From Trichosphaerium sp. ATCC 40318 (lineage: Eukaryota > Discosea > Flabellinia > Trichosidae): DNA of 64,000 nt. The notes under the pieces were generated by a model that was not told the DNA's origin, did not search any database, and worked only from the letters and a program-made list of their open reading frames with translations. Every line of letters starts with the position of its first letter. The first letter of the stretch is position 1. Made by a program: the position numbers and the translations under genes. This document shows positions 10,877-22,140 of the stretch, in pieces. The DNA lies in the NCBI GenBank assembly GCA_038496445.1, contig JALMLS010000196.1, positions 82,040 to 146,039 of the forward strand. The letters run 5' to 3'.

Positions 10877-13865
10877 ATGGCACAATTCCATGTGGAAGAA
10901 CTGTTTGCGTGGAACGATCTGCCTACTGGGCGAAATTTGCACTCTTGTGTTGCTGTGCGGCAATACTGCTAGCGTTATTACGGCGCTGACAGGTGTAGGT
11001 AACCTCCCATCGCAGTCAAGAGTTATTCGCGTTTGGTGGCTGTTCTAAGTGGAACGATACGCTTGATTGCAGCAGTACGAACTCGTTAAAATTATGTTTT
11101 AACCAACTTTTCACCAACAGTTTAGTTATTTTCCCCTAAAGACTAATTCATGTTTAGTTGTCCACGTCTTTAATATTGGTACAATCGCTTTTTTCAAAAC
11201 GTGTTGTTTGTTGTTTGTTTTTTATTGAATCATTACAGAGTCCCTCAATTGGGAAACCAAGCCTGCAACGACGAGACACGGGCGTGGAAATCTTAAACAT
11301 CGCGCTGGTACGTCTTTCGAAGTTCATTGAAACTTTTTTTTTTCGGCCGTAAAGGGGTTGCTTTTTGAGTTGAACGCGCTCTACGCGTAGGAACTCAATA
11401 TGTGCTTGTTAAAAAAACTGGTTGCTGTGCTATTAACCACCACCTCTTAAGGTCATTCAACAGTAGTTGCAGGAGATAGATTGTTTATTGTATACGGCGG
11501 TTGGGCAAAACCTGGCACCATGCATAACGACTTGTGGTTCACAAAGCGTGAAGAAAGACCAGGTGAAATTAGCTGGGCTCAACTAGCAGCTAAAGGGCAT
11601 TCACCATTTAAGTTATCGGGGCATACCGCGTCATTAGTTGAAGATGATAGAAATACCAGAATGTACATGTTTGGAGGGTTTGCTGTAATGCCAGATGGTA
11701 GAAAAAAGTTAACTAATGCAATGTGGGTTTTGGATCAATTTTTCTGTGCGTAAACAAGCCTGTCGCTCCTGTATTAATGATGAGTAATAGCACAAAATGA
11801 TGAACGTGCATGGAAGAGAATGACAACGACTGGAAAAGGTGAGCGAACTCAACAATGAGTTTTATCTGTTCTGGGTTTAAACTGATTGTTTTAAAGGACC
11901 GTCACCTAGGACAGGTCACACTCAGATTAGTATCACCACTTCAGTGTTTATATTTGGTGGTCGAATGGATGAGGTACATGAGTTCAAATGCATAATATGT
12001 TTCAATAATGGAGAGTGTTATAGGGAGTATCAAACGAATTGTTTGTTTTAGACGCTTCCAGTAATGCATGGATCACTATAGAGATAGAGGTACCTTGAGT
12101 TGTTGTTGGATTTCTTTACCTTATAACTGTACGAAAGGGACCCAAGCCATCTCCTAGATTCCATCATTCAATGTTCTTTGATGAAGAAGACAATGACTAC
12201 TTTTATATTTATGGAGGTACAGATGGTAACACATTTTTCAATGACATTTGGCGATTCGATACAAGTACGATTGAACTTAACTTCTCTCTGGTCCATGTGT
12301 AATTCTTTTTTGTTTAGCTTCATTCGAGTGGATGAAGGTTCAGTTATCTGGTAATGTACCAGCTGTATCAGGTCATAAAACAGTGTGCTCGAGAAGGGTA
12401 AATTCCTAGCTTGATTTTTTTTTTACCTAGTTTCTAACGACCCTGTAGAAATTTTATAATTTTGGTGGCACTTATGAACTAAAGCCTGGGAGCTTTAAGA
12501 TAGCTAAACAAGAAGCTAAATCAGGAGATGATATTGCTACTATTTTTAAAACGCTAAAGTACTCCAACGCAGTGCATGTTATTGAAAAAGGTGCAGAGTT
12601 AATTAAGTCTATCCCTTGATGTTAACTTTCTTGATAGTTTCTCCTTCTCTTGGACCTCACCTTCCTCTTACTGAAGTAGCTCTACATGATAGACCAACTA
12701 TGTTAGATTCTGTTGTTAAGTCTCTAGAAGAGAACAATAGGGCCCTGCTCGGTGAAGAGCTTGCTCTCACTCCACAAGGATTAAAACTTGTTACTGAAAG
12801 CATCACATCATTGAGCAATAGAAAACCACTACAACATTCAGCACAAAGAGTTTGCAACCAGCTGCGAAGGCTATTGTATTGGCCTACTGATAAACGAGCT
12901 CCTGGTACTACTTATCAATGTAGCTCCCTTTGACCTCCTTACAATGTTATAGCGTTACAAGCATTTAGCATACTTGTGCTTAATAAACAAGTAGCTCAGT
13001 ATTGGTACTCTGCTCAAAAAAATGCTACAATGTTTATTCAAACACTCTTGGATATTGGTAAGTTCGTTACCTTGCCTGCCAAAGTATTATTACTAAGGAC
13101 TTTTTTTAAAGGTGTCAATGAACCTATATGCGCAACACGTACTGCAGGATTACGTGTAATACAAAACTTGTTTAGTCACAAAATGTTTGCACGCCCACTT
13201 TACAGATGGGTTAAGAAGGTTAAACAACTTATTTCTTTTCGGTCTGCCTTTTTGTCTTCATTAACGCTTTTCTCAGGTAATTAATTGTATGCAACGTTCT
13301 CTTAGTTATGATGATGAAGACGCATCTGAAAACCAGCTTGTAGAGGAACACGCAGCGATGATTGATGTTCTAACAAAGTACTTTTTTTTTACTTCTTTTT
13401 TTTTGGTGTAGTGGACAAGTTTCTATCTAACGGGGTTTTTTTAAAAAAGCTACTGTATGATGGTACAAAGACAGCAAGGTGGTGATGTCAAGGCAGCACT
13501 GCTAGCTCTAGCATCAGAGGTGTGTATAATCGTTTGATTTTGTTAACTTCTTATCAAATATGATAACATACTGAACAACTTTCCTTTTATAGCTCCTCGC
13601 ATCTGTTGAAAACAACAATAACATATTCAATATCTTGCGCGCTGTTGGAACACTGGTACTAGATAATTCTGAAAAGTCTTAAAGCTTCATATCTTAACAC
13701 GTGATTTAGGTATTCCACAGGGATAAACCTACAATAATTTTAGCTGAGGACTTTAGCTTGGCCATGAAAGGATTACTGATACAACATGATGATTGGCCTG
13801 CCAATATCATTGATACTATAGATCATATTTACGCTTTGCTTGATGAACATGATCCTTTGTTGTAA
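10877..13865 (+). CDS. Kelch-repeat protein with C-terminal PUL-like armadillo domain
   Basis: The N-terminal part has at least five Kelch blades: WNDLPTGRNLHSCVAV, LFAFGGCSKWNDTL, RAGHSTVVAGDRLFIVYGGW, LSGHTASLVEDD with MYMFGGF, PSPRTGHTQI with FIFGGRMDE, PSPRFHHSMFFDEED with FYIYGGTDGNTFFNDI and VSGHKTVC. After a linker (LGPHLPLTEVALHDRPTMLD...) a helical region reads LLYWPTDKRAPALQAFSILV, FIQTLLDIGVN, GLRVIQNLF, ILRAVGTLVF and IIDTIDHIYALLDE. WPxxxxxPAL... at the head and RxxGTLx near the end are the marks of the PUL domain of PLAA/Ufd3, which binds the C-terminus of Cdc48/p97. A Kelch-PUL pairing would suggest a Cdc48-linked adaptor. Exons join in frame through about 14 introns; the first (10957-11015) looks GC-AG. 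PUL assignment is by pattern only. Confidence 0.72.
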
Positions 13866-14200
13866 TGTAACCAAAATAAATTTTGGAGATTTATTGTGTA
13901 CATTGTTTATCGCTTTCCTTTTCTGCAGCTTTACTCGAAACAACCTTACAATGTTGCGGACAAAGCGACGAATAAAGGGGCTTTAGGCGTTGGCTGAGGA
14001 GTACGTACAAGTGTTGATTGAGATGGTGTTGCCGCTTCAGAAACACGTGAGCAGGTATTCCAAATACAACCCAATCTGATTCATGACAGGCACGGAAAAC
14101 AAGAATGTAAACAAAGGTTTATGCCTTCGCTGTTGTAAATGACTTGAGGGTTTACAAAACATACCTAAGTTGTCTGGACACAGCTGATCATTTTGCCAAA
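13866..14200. other. Intergenic stretch, no gene seen
   Basis: 335 bp between the Kelch-PUL stop and the left edge of the inverted repeat. It contains a CACGTG near 14045 and no supported reading frame. Confidence 0.5.
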
Positions 14201-14274
14201 AAACAAAGTCTATTAATTAAAAGTACAAGTATTTTTTATTTACATCGTTGTTAGTTTTTTGTATGGGTTTGGGT

Positions 14275-14742
14275 CTAGGATAACTCTATCCCTTGTTCAA
14301 GAGCCCATTCTTCAAACACTTCACAGAACAGCTTATCGGCAGCTTCTTCAGAGGGATTCACCACCAAGAGTTGCTGGTCCATTGCCAAAGTGGTTGTATC
14401 GCTTGTAGCCACTGGTGATATGACGGTTGGCACCTTTGATGCGGTTTTAAGCACCTTTGAAGATTGCACTGTGTTTTCACACTGTGTCTTGCCCTGGATC
14501 TTCACTTCACGTCGGAAGATCTTCTTGTGTCGTTTGATTTCTGTTTTGGGCAGGTCATCGTGAATTACTTTTATCACTGTAGTCTCTTGGCTGTGACTGT
14601 TCGTGTGAGTGCAGACAGTGCCAGTGGTGTCTTCTCTGTAAATATTGTCGTTGTCGAGGGTGTGCTTCGGTTTTGATCGCTTACCGTTCTTCTTGAATAC
14701 GTTGCAGAATGTGTTGAAGCATTGTCTGATTGTGTCGAACAT
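14275..14742 (-). CDS. Orphan basic protein, left copy
   Basis: Intronless frame of 155 codons, starting MFDTIRQCFNTFCNVFKKNG and ending EEWALEQGIELS. It has a basic, amphipathic N-terminal segment (KKNGKRSKPK), a Lys/Arg-rich centre (IKRHKKIFRREVKIQGK) and an acidic C-terminus (SEEAADKLFCEVFEEWALEQ). I recognise no family. The nearly identical mirror copy lies at 15509-15976; the two differ at about six positions, all in the first 50 residues. A second frame of 85 codons overlaps the first third in both copies, but nothing supports it as protein. Lack of introns is odd next to its intron-rich neighbours. A poly(A)-like AATAAA is not evident. Confidence 0.55.
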   Translation of the reverse strand: MFDTIRQCFNTFCNVFKKNGKRSKPKHTLDNDNIYREDTTGTVCTHTNSHSQETTVIKVIHDDLPKTEIKRHKKIFRREVKIQGKTQCENTVQSSKVLKTASKVPTVISPVATSDTTTLAMDQQLLVVNPSEEAADKLFCEVFEEWALEQGIELS

Positions 14743-15508
14743 TGGATGAGGTGTTTAATCGGTTTGAGTAGATGATTTGTGTGTTTTTGAAACTCGTGTA
14801 GTTTCTTGTCCAGGAAAGTTGAGAAATGCAAATGATAACTGCATTCAGCAACTGTTTGTTGTTTTTCTCAGAGTTTTGTTTTTAACATATCACCCCAAAC
14901 ACACTGTGGTGCCAATGTGAACCTAATCAAAGCGTTGTAGTTGTTCTCGGAGAAAAAGGGATACGGCAACTACTACATTTAATTAAAAAAGTCATGAATA
15001 ATCCCATAGCAAACAGTACAGATGCATACACTAGTCAACAAACATTGCAACACTTTTTGTAAAGAAGCGCACTAATATTTAAATATTTGGCGCTATTTCT
15101 GTACCTTTCTTTTAGACTTTACACCCACACTCAAAAAGGTTCCATGTACGTATGAAAGTAACATACGATAATTAAAAACTCAACAACTACACAAGTTAAA
15201 ACAGACCTTAAAATACCATGAGCCTTGCGCTGTATACCAAGGACAGACAACTTGAGTTTTTCATCAAGCATAAGTACATTGTACAAACGTTTTATTAATT
15301 CCAATGACCTATTCTACGCGCAGAGAATACATAGCATAGGTACTAGAAGTGTTTGGGGTGATATGTTAAAAACAAAACTCTGAGAAAAACAACAAACAGT
15401 TGCTGAATGCAGTTATCATTTGCATTTCTCAACTTTCCTGGACAAGAAACTACACGAGTTTCAAAAACACACAAATCATCTACTCAAACCGATTAAACAC
15501 CTCATCCA

Positions 15509-15976
15509 ATGTTCGACACAATCAGACAACGCTTCAACACATTCTGCAACGTATTCAAGAAGAACGGAAAGCGATCTAAACCGAAGCACACCCTCGACAA
15601 CGACAATATTCTCCGAGAAGACACCAATGGCACTGCCTACGCCCACACAAACAGTCACAGCCAAGAGACTACAGTGATAAAAGTAATTCACGATGACCTG
15701 CCCAAAACAGAAATCAAACGACACAAGAAGATCTTCCGACGTGAAGTGAAGATCCAGGGCAAGACACAGTGTGAAAACACAGTGCAATCTTCAAAGGTGC
15801 TTAAAACCGCATCAAAGGTGCCAACCGTCATATCACCAGTGGCTACAAGCGATACAACCACTTTGGCAATGGACCAGCAACTCTTGGTGGTGAATCCCTC
15901 TGAAGAAGCTGCCGATAAGCTGTTCTGTGAAGTGTTTGAAGAATGGGCTCTTGAACAAGGGATAGAGTTATCCTAG
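15509..15976 (+). CDS. Orphan basic protein, right copy
   Basis: Mirror copy of the gene at 14275-14742, 155 codons, starting MFDTIRQRFNTFCNVFKKNG. The body from the HSQETTVIKVIHDDLPKTEI segment to the last residue is identical to the left copy. Substitutions in the first third (for example Arg for Cys at residue 8, Leu for Tyr at 35, Asn for Thr at 40, Ala-Tyr-Ala for Val-Cys-Thr at 43-45) all change the residue, so there is no sign of purifying selection there. It is transcribed away from the spacer. Function unknown. Confidence 0.55.
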   Translation: MFDTIRQRFNTFCNVFKKNGKRSKPKHTLDNDNILREDTNGTAYAHTNSHSQETTVIKVIHDDLPKTEIKRHKKIFRREVKIQGKTQCENTVQSSKVLKTASKVPTVISPVATSDTTTLAMDQQLLVVNPSEEAADKLFCEVFEEWALEQGIELS

Positions 15977-16186
15977 ACCCAAACCCATACAAAAAACTAA
16001 CAACGATGTAAATAAAAAATACTTGTACTTTTAATTAGTAGACTTTGTTTGTGGTATAAATGATCAGTTATTGAGTAAAACTGGATAATTTGTAGTGTCC
16101 ATTGAACCTCGTTTTGTTTCTTTAACCAGAAAATATGATTTGATTTATTAGTCTATACAGCAATAATTACCTTCAAAGGAGAACCA

Positions 16187-16845
16187 CTATAGATTCAGCT
16201 CGAATTCTTTTAAGTCACATGTAAATGAGTCGAATTTGTGCCACTCATCATAACCAAATGAACCGCCAAAAACATTAAATAAAGCAGATACCTTATCAAC
16301 AGTAACTTGCTTTCTATTCCAGTCTACTTCATATTCGAATGGCCCAGCTATATTAATATCTACATAACTAACTTGATATCCCATCCGTATGACATTGGCT
16401 TCTTTCATTAGTTGATGTGACATGTGACGAAGAATTGCAGGGCCAACACGAAAAGCCATAAACAATTTTTTAATGTCATTCGTTTCTTTTGGTGTATTTT
16501 TTAGGTCCTTCTCTGCAAGGTATTTAGGCGAGTATTTGTTAAATGTTGGTGTTGATGGTAAACGTGTTTCTCTTGATAAAGCGATTTCAATGTATCGTGA
16601 GGGCTTGCTAGTAATGAATTAAAGGTATCAGCGTCATTATTGGCAACAATTTCTAGCTGTTCTCTCCAGCTATCTTGAGATAAATCTTTGAACCATAACA
16701 CGTGATAAAAATACTTGTTTGATACCCGCAAAGCACAAAAAGTATCAACAGACATTTGGCCAGCAATTAATACCCACACTTCGTTTGGAAGAGTAGGTAG
16801 GTCTCCAGTGTGTTGGCAATCTTTGTTCACAGAGCTTCCCATCAC
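16187..16845 (-). CDS. F-box protein
   Basis: Two exons give a protein of about 200 residues. Residues 14-50 (LPTLPNEVWVLIAGQMSVDT, then FCALRVSNKYFYHVL and DLSQDSWREQL) are an F-box, the Skp1-binding module of SCF ubiquitin ligases. The second exon has no recognised substrate domain; it contains VDINIAGPFEYEVDWNRKQ and ends DLKEFELNL. The intron starts GTTTACC in exon 1 after EKH and ends at one of two AG sites near 16498-16500. A diverged fragment of a related sequence lies at 17080-17319. Start at 16845 (MMGSSVNKD) is the first Met. Confidence 0.68.
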
Positions 16846-17079
16846 GTTTATTTGATGGCAAACAAGTCTTGCTTTGTGTTAAGTGAAAAGAATACAACTG
16901 AAACTCTTTGACTCTGTAACTGCCTCGTGTTGCACAGCACTTATTAGGTTTTTGATGTTATTAAAATCAAGTGCACAGGCATCAAATTAGTATGCTTGAT
17001 CATAACTCAATGCACCACAACAATGATTGAACAAACCAGAATTTATCAAAAGATATTTAAGTTTTCTGTTGATTCCAGT

Positions 17080-17319
17080 TTATTTTGGGTTAAAATGGAC
17101 CAACTTTTGTACATTTTGACCTTGAAGGTGTATAGCTTTGTAATAAACACAATATGCTGACCATGAGCATTTTGTTAAGTCATTAGTTTCTTTTGGAATC
17201 TGTCTTTCTTCTTTTCTCCAATTCTTCAGCAAGCTTATGCTATTCTTCCGTTTCATCGGGCACAGAGACCATGATATATCGTTTGGAGTTTGTAGAAGTT
17301 GGATAAGGATCGATGTCAA
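17080..17319 (-). pseudogene. Relic of a paralogue of the neighbouring F-box gene
   Basis: The frame contains LLQTPNDISWSL where the F-box gene at 16187-16845 has LLASPHDTLKSL, and QIPKETNDLTK where that gene has NTPKETNDIKK, with similar spacing. No F-box is seen upstream and stops break the frame on both sides, so this looks like a decayed tandem duplicate. The rest of 16846-17785 holds no supported gene. Low complexity does not explain the match, but it is short. Confidence 0.35.
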
Positions 17320-17785
17320 TAATTGAGCGAGTACCTGTTCTTCAGAAAGCTTTTGATTTAAGCTTGACTGAATCTGTTGAGTGCTTTATCTGTACTACAT
17401 TAGAATCTACAAAAGGTCTAAATAAATACAATGCATGCAAGATGTTTGGGACTAAAAACTAGCACCTCCAGACTAGACTGATTTGCCTCTTTTTGCATGT
17501 TCTACGAACCATATCCAAAACGAAAGCTGCTTTCCTTATTTATCATAAAAGCAACACGCACATTTGTCATTCTGTGTTTTGATTTACAGAACATTCTGGG
17601 TGCTATTTACCTATCAACGTGTGTTTACACCAATTAAAACAAATTCAATATCCATGGTAGACTTACTAGTAAGCGAGTCGGACACGTGGGGTTTTTTTCG
17701 AGGTATCAAAACAAGGTGAGTCAGCTTGCAAACTTCTCATTACTATCTTTTTATTTTGACGTTTTAAATACATGCACAACTTGCT

Positions 17786-20700
17786 TTAAGCACTAATGAT
17801 TGTTTTTAGTGGTTTATCACTGTTAACGAAAGCCCCTCTGCTTATTTTTTCGAGTTTTCGTTTTAAGTCAACATTACGTTGTTTTAACTCAGCATTGCTG
17901 TTTTTTAAGTTTTGAACGCTCTTCTTCAAAGCGACTACTTCTTGTTGTAAATCTTCACTGTGAACTGAAGGTTGAGTTCCATTCGCTGTCAAGATCACAG
18001 ATCTTGTTGTCTTGCTTTTTTCTAATTCCTCTTTGGATTTTGTCATGTAATACATTCGAGGAACAATCAATGACAATATTGAGATAAAAGGGCCAAAAAC
18101 AAGACATAAAGATCGAAGAATAAACGCCACCTCGCGATTACTTGATGAAAACATCTATAAATAGTATGAGCACGTGACGGATATATATATAGATATGGAT
18201 ATACGCACTTGAATAATGATGATAATGAGAATGAAGAAAGTAAGGTTATAAACAGCGAATCCGATTACTCTTGATAAAAAAGGTTTAAACAAAAAACTTC
18301 TAAAAAAATCTTCAACGGAAAAAACAACGCACCTTGATTCGTTGTAGAGAACTGCTTTAAGTTTCCATATTTTATATATCCAGTAAAGTCCATATAAGAG
18401 AACACCCGCATTAAATGCCATGAGGACGGAGAAAAAAATTGTATCTGTTGTTGAGTTTGCGCAAGTAAAATAATCATCAGAACGAATAAACGCTTCTTCT
18501 TCCACAATCTCAGCACGGCCTCTACTTACTATTGTCCATATGGTAAGTATTACAACTTCTGTAGCTATAATTGCAGCGACAATTGGAATGATCATCATAT
18601 TCGTGACTTTGAAAACCTTCAATGATTTAACAAGGAATATTTGACCAATTCTGTAAATCCTTGCAAACATTGCGCCGTATGTCAACTACAATCAGTTAAC
18701 ATCATGCTCTTTTTGCTCTCGCAAACTATGAACTTACACCAAATCCGATAGGCAGAAGCCATCTTGTAAGATTACAATGAAGGTCGTCCGTGTGAAGAGT
18801 CCAGAAAAATACAGAAGTATACATCAAAATAGTACCAATCTAATCACTCTTTAGGGATTTTTTTCAGAAAAAAAACAGGAACCCGTACCAGTGTAAGAAC
18901 AACAAACAATGGCTGGGAAGCGCGTATGACTGTGTGATCACGATAAATCAACACCCATACCATAATGCCAAGAGTGATGAGAATTACACAAGCTACAACA
19001 CTTATAATAACAAGCTCACTTGTATACTCTAGAGGAAGTTTATCAGTATAACTCCAAGGAAGTGAGCTAATTTTAGACGTACTGTACCAACCGTATGTGG
19101 TTTCTCGTTCATCCCATTTAGGCGCTGGATATACGAACTGATCAGTGACAGCGAATAGAGGAGCTATTATCTGGTATTCGATATTCTCATCAATCTGATG
19201 TGTTAACCCTGCTCTTCCAATATTTTGACCGAACTGATCAAACTCACACTCTCCACAAAACCCTGTTATATCGATAGAATTGATTACTTCTTGAACTTTG
19301 TCAACATCAAATGTACTAGAAACAAAGTGTTGGTACAAGGTGTAATTTACAGAAAAAAAAACTAAAGGTAAGTTGATTTGACACGTGCTTTGCTGTCTCA
19401 AAAGCGTATTGTATGATGTATCCTGCGCTGTAACCAGCCATGCCTATAAACTCATGATTAACCAAAGAAGCAACGTAAAGAGGGTTGTACCATTGATGTT
19501 CGGTTCAATACCATATTTAGCCTTGTACTGATTGTTGAACATTAACGCTGAAGTCTCAGTTCCGTTGGTAATGAAATGATGATACCGAACTCTTTCGTCA
19601 TATTCTTCATAACGCTCAGAGCGTACCCTCTTATCCCACTGAAAAAATTAGTACACTGAGGCAGATGAAGTTTAAGTTCATACATTTGAACCTCCAACCA
19701 TGACGTATCGAGAGTCTTCTCCTGCCTGTTCAACCAGACATGGTATTGAGAGAACGTAAGCCTAGTTCATATACATAAGTACAACCGTATTATAGTAAAG
19801 ACGGAGAATAAAGGAAGAATAACATACCTTGGCATTGTAATTCATTCTCTTTGCTGTCTGCATGAAAGCAACACAAGAAAAGAAAGTTCCACCCAAAACA
19901 ACGTCTGTTATGAATGTGAGCGATACAATCTATCGCCTATCGCAGAAAAGTTGTGGGTGAAGTGACATACCAGGTTTCTTCTCTTTGAGGACTGTGATTA
20001 GTTTATCAATATCTGGTTGTACTATTGTTGCATTCGAAGAAAAAGCAATACTTGTGTTGTACACAAGCTGCATCCCCAAAAACTCAACACTTCTTAGAGC
20101 ACCCTCGGAAATAGCCCTGGTGAAAGCAGTATCTACCAAAGCGTGATTAAAGAAATAATCATAGTCGCAACAACAAGTGTTATTACCTTCCCAAAAAATA
20201 GCTATTGTTTTAGCATTGTTTGAAACAGCGAGTAAGTTCAATGCTTCAATCATGAACCTTGTGTTTGGCTGTAATACGCTAGTAACATATTTTAATCTTC
20301 TCCCGAAAGGTAGAGCGCATGGAGGGCTTAGATTTTCGTCACAAATGTAATTACTCGGAGTTGAAGCGCTAGCTAAAACAAGTGTTAGTGAAAATAGTCA
20401 AAAGAGTAACATGTGCCAGAATAGAAGAATATATTACAGTGTTACGTCTCATATGGGACTGTAATGGTTTAAAAAATTTGTTGACTTTGACTTTTTTTTT
20501 CAATGTCTAGCACTGAGGCGCATCTAGCCGCATTGCGTACGTAAAATAGAATTTACTTTTAACTCGTTTGCAACGATTGCTGCAGGGACTCCCAAGTGTG
20601 TCGTTAGTGGCTATTGAGAAAGGTTAAGTTTAGACACTAAAAAGCAGTGTAAAAGAACATTAGATTTACAGAACACGTGATAGCACGTCGAGCAAGAACC

Positions 20701-21326
20701 ATACCAACAAAAGGAAATCGACATTTTCATTCATTATTAGATGTGTTGTAGCATTAGCCGTCGAGGCACTATCACCCCCTATGCAAAGAGCAATATGTTA
20801 TTTTCGAGACATACATATGATGACGGAGTTTTACAACTGGACTATCACGTCTAAAAATGTGCTGTTTTAACCTATACTCAAGGGCCCATACCTGTTTCTA
20901 ATTCAATAATTTCTACATTGTAATTGGTTCCGTTCACTTGTATACCTCCTCGAGCGTTTACCTGCGCGTAAGCAATTAATAATTGATCGATTTTGAGACA
21001 AGTACTAAACAGCGTTTTTCTCACTACAACATCTATATAGCACGGAACATCCTCCCTATAAGAACTAGAGTGCTATAGTCACATTCTAGAGACTGATAGC
21101 CCAATTTGTCGATGATGTGGTGAGAAAAGCACAGCTGTAACATCTGGATTTTGAACCGGCTAGGTACCGTTTCTTTCCACATTTGATAAGAGTTCCTCGC
21201 CAGAGTTTGAAAGATGACCGTGGAGCCTTCAGTAGGGTACACATGTCCGATGCGAATAACGTTTTGAGCAACAGAAGGTGCTACAATACATAATATTACC
21301 AAGCCAATAATCACAGAGAAGCGCAT
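17786..21326 (-). CDS. Family C (GABA-B-like) G-protein-coupled receptor
   Basis: A signal peptide (MRFSVIIGLVILCIVAPSVA) precedes a periplasmic-binding-type ectodomain: VIRIGHVYPTEGSTVIF, VNARGGIQVNG, NVEIIELET, a segment with paired Cys-Cys-Cys (GNNTCCCDYDYFF), DVVLGGTFFSC, and a membrane-proximal part with FCGECEFDQFGQ. Seven helices follow: SELVIISVVACVILITLGIM, FVVLTL plus IGTILMYTSVFFWTL, LTYGAMFARIYRIGQIF (matches the family motif after TM3), MMIIPIVAAIIATEVVILTI, FFSVLMAFNAGVLLYGLYWI, VIGFAVYNLTFFILIII and FILRSLCLVFGPFISILSLI. The cytoplasmic tail has a heptad-like coiled coil (VVALKKSVQNLKNSNAELKQ), as GABA-B subunits use for dimerisation. About 12 introns. Likely a plasma-membrane sensor of a small metabolite; ligand unknown. 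Confidence 0.9.
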
Positions 21327-21377
21327 GCTGTACATGTGTGTCGTAATTTGAAATAAATTACGAGTTAAGGAGCACAA

Positions 21378-22140
21378 TTTTCAATCAAAATCTACGCGAA
21401 TATGTGAACACAGCGACCCTTTCGAAGTAGAGGTCACAGAATCCGGTAAGGAAATTGTTTTAGTTTGATTTTTTGTTTTGGTAGAAGTGAATAATATTCG
21501 AAAAAGACTAAATTTAATAAGCACTTTATTGTAGGTAAATGCACGTGTTCGCCCATGACAGTTTTGCTGTTCAAATTTTTTTTGCGAGCACCAGACAAAA
21601 CTAGAAATGAATTATGCTACGCACGTGGGGCCTGCTGTAACCTGAACTAGTTTTTGGGAGCTGCTCAAACAGGGTGAATGATCAACTCCGATCACAGGAA
21701 ATTTCGTGGTGAAGACGTATCGTTGACTTTGCGTACAGCCTTTTTTTATCCTTATACAAACTTGTTTTGGTTTAGACACGTGGTAGCTTCACACGCATAC
21801 ACCGCTAGCAGCACGTCTGTTTAGGCATTTTTAACGGTTTTTGGAAGTAACACGCGCCAGCATTCTCTGCCACGGGTACTTAGTAATTGGCACTTGTCAG
21901 GCTTATGTTTCCTTGGCAACATCTTTTGGGCTAAATGTTGATTTATAACTGGCGTACCTCATGAACGAGCGTTGGCACTACGAATGCTCGTTTAAAAAAT
22001 AACTGGGAGGACTGTCTTGGTATTGTCTGTTCGAACTTGACCAATTTTTCCAAGTCCGCTTGTCAAACTGAAAATGTGCCTTAATCCAAAAGCTGTACAG
22101 TCAGCAATCGTATTTTCGCACTCAACAGAGAAGCGTTAAC
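21378..22140. other. Long divergent intergenic region
   Basis: 763 bp between the receptor gene and the acetyltransferase gene, holding both promoters. CACGTG hexamers occur at about 21543, 21624 and 21778. I see no coding frame or RNA gene. Confidence 0.5.

Larger units (their letters stand above)
14201..16050. repeat. Large inverted repeat: two 702-bp arms around a 446-bp spacer
   Basis: The left arm 14201-14902 and right arm 15349-16050 are reverse complements over their whole length with few substitutions and no net length change. They include about 130 bp upstream and 70 bp downstream of the orphan ORF each carries. Outside both ends similarity fades quickly (a short weaker stretch continues left of 14201 and right of 16050). 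The spacer 14903-15348 is unique, AT-rich and lies between the two start codons, so it would serve both copies as a bidirectional promoter. Differences cluster in the promoter-proximal third of the ORF; the distal two thirds look identical by eye, which suggests recent duplication or gene conversion. Confidence 0.93.

Noticed and set aside
10668-11048. 126-codon plus-strand frame upstream of the Kelch gene
   Set aside because: It overlaps both the Sec12 5' end and the Kelch first exon in a different frame; the Kelch frame from 10877 is conserved and explains the DNA.
13900-14200. Possible tRNA or snRNA genes in intergenic gaps
   Set aside because: No A/B-box pair, GGTTCRA loop or Sm site could be aligned by eye here or in other gaps.
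14574-14831. 85-codon frame (and its mirror 15420-15677) in the inverted repeat
   Set aside because: It overlaps the 155-codon frame; between copies its substitutions are also residue-changing, so nothing marks it as a real protein.
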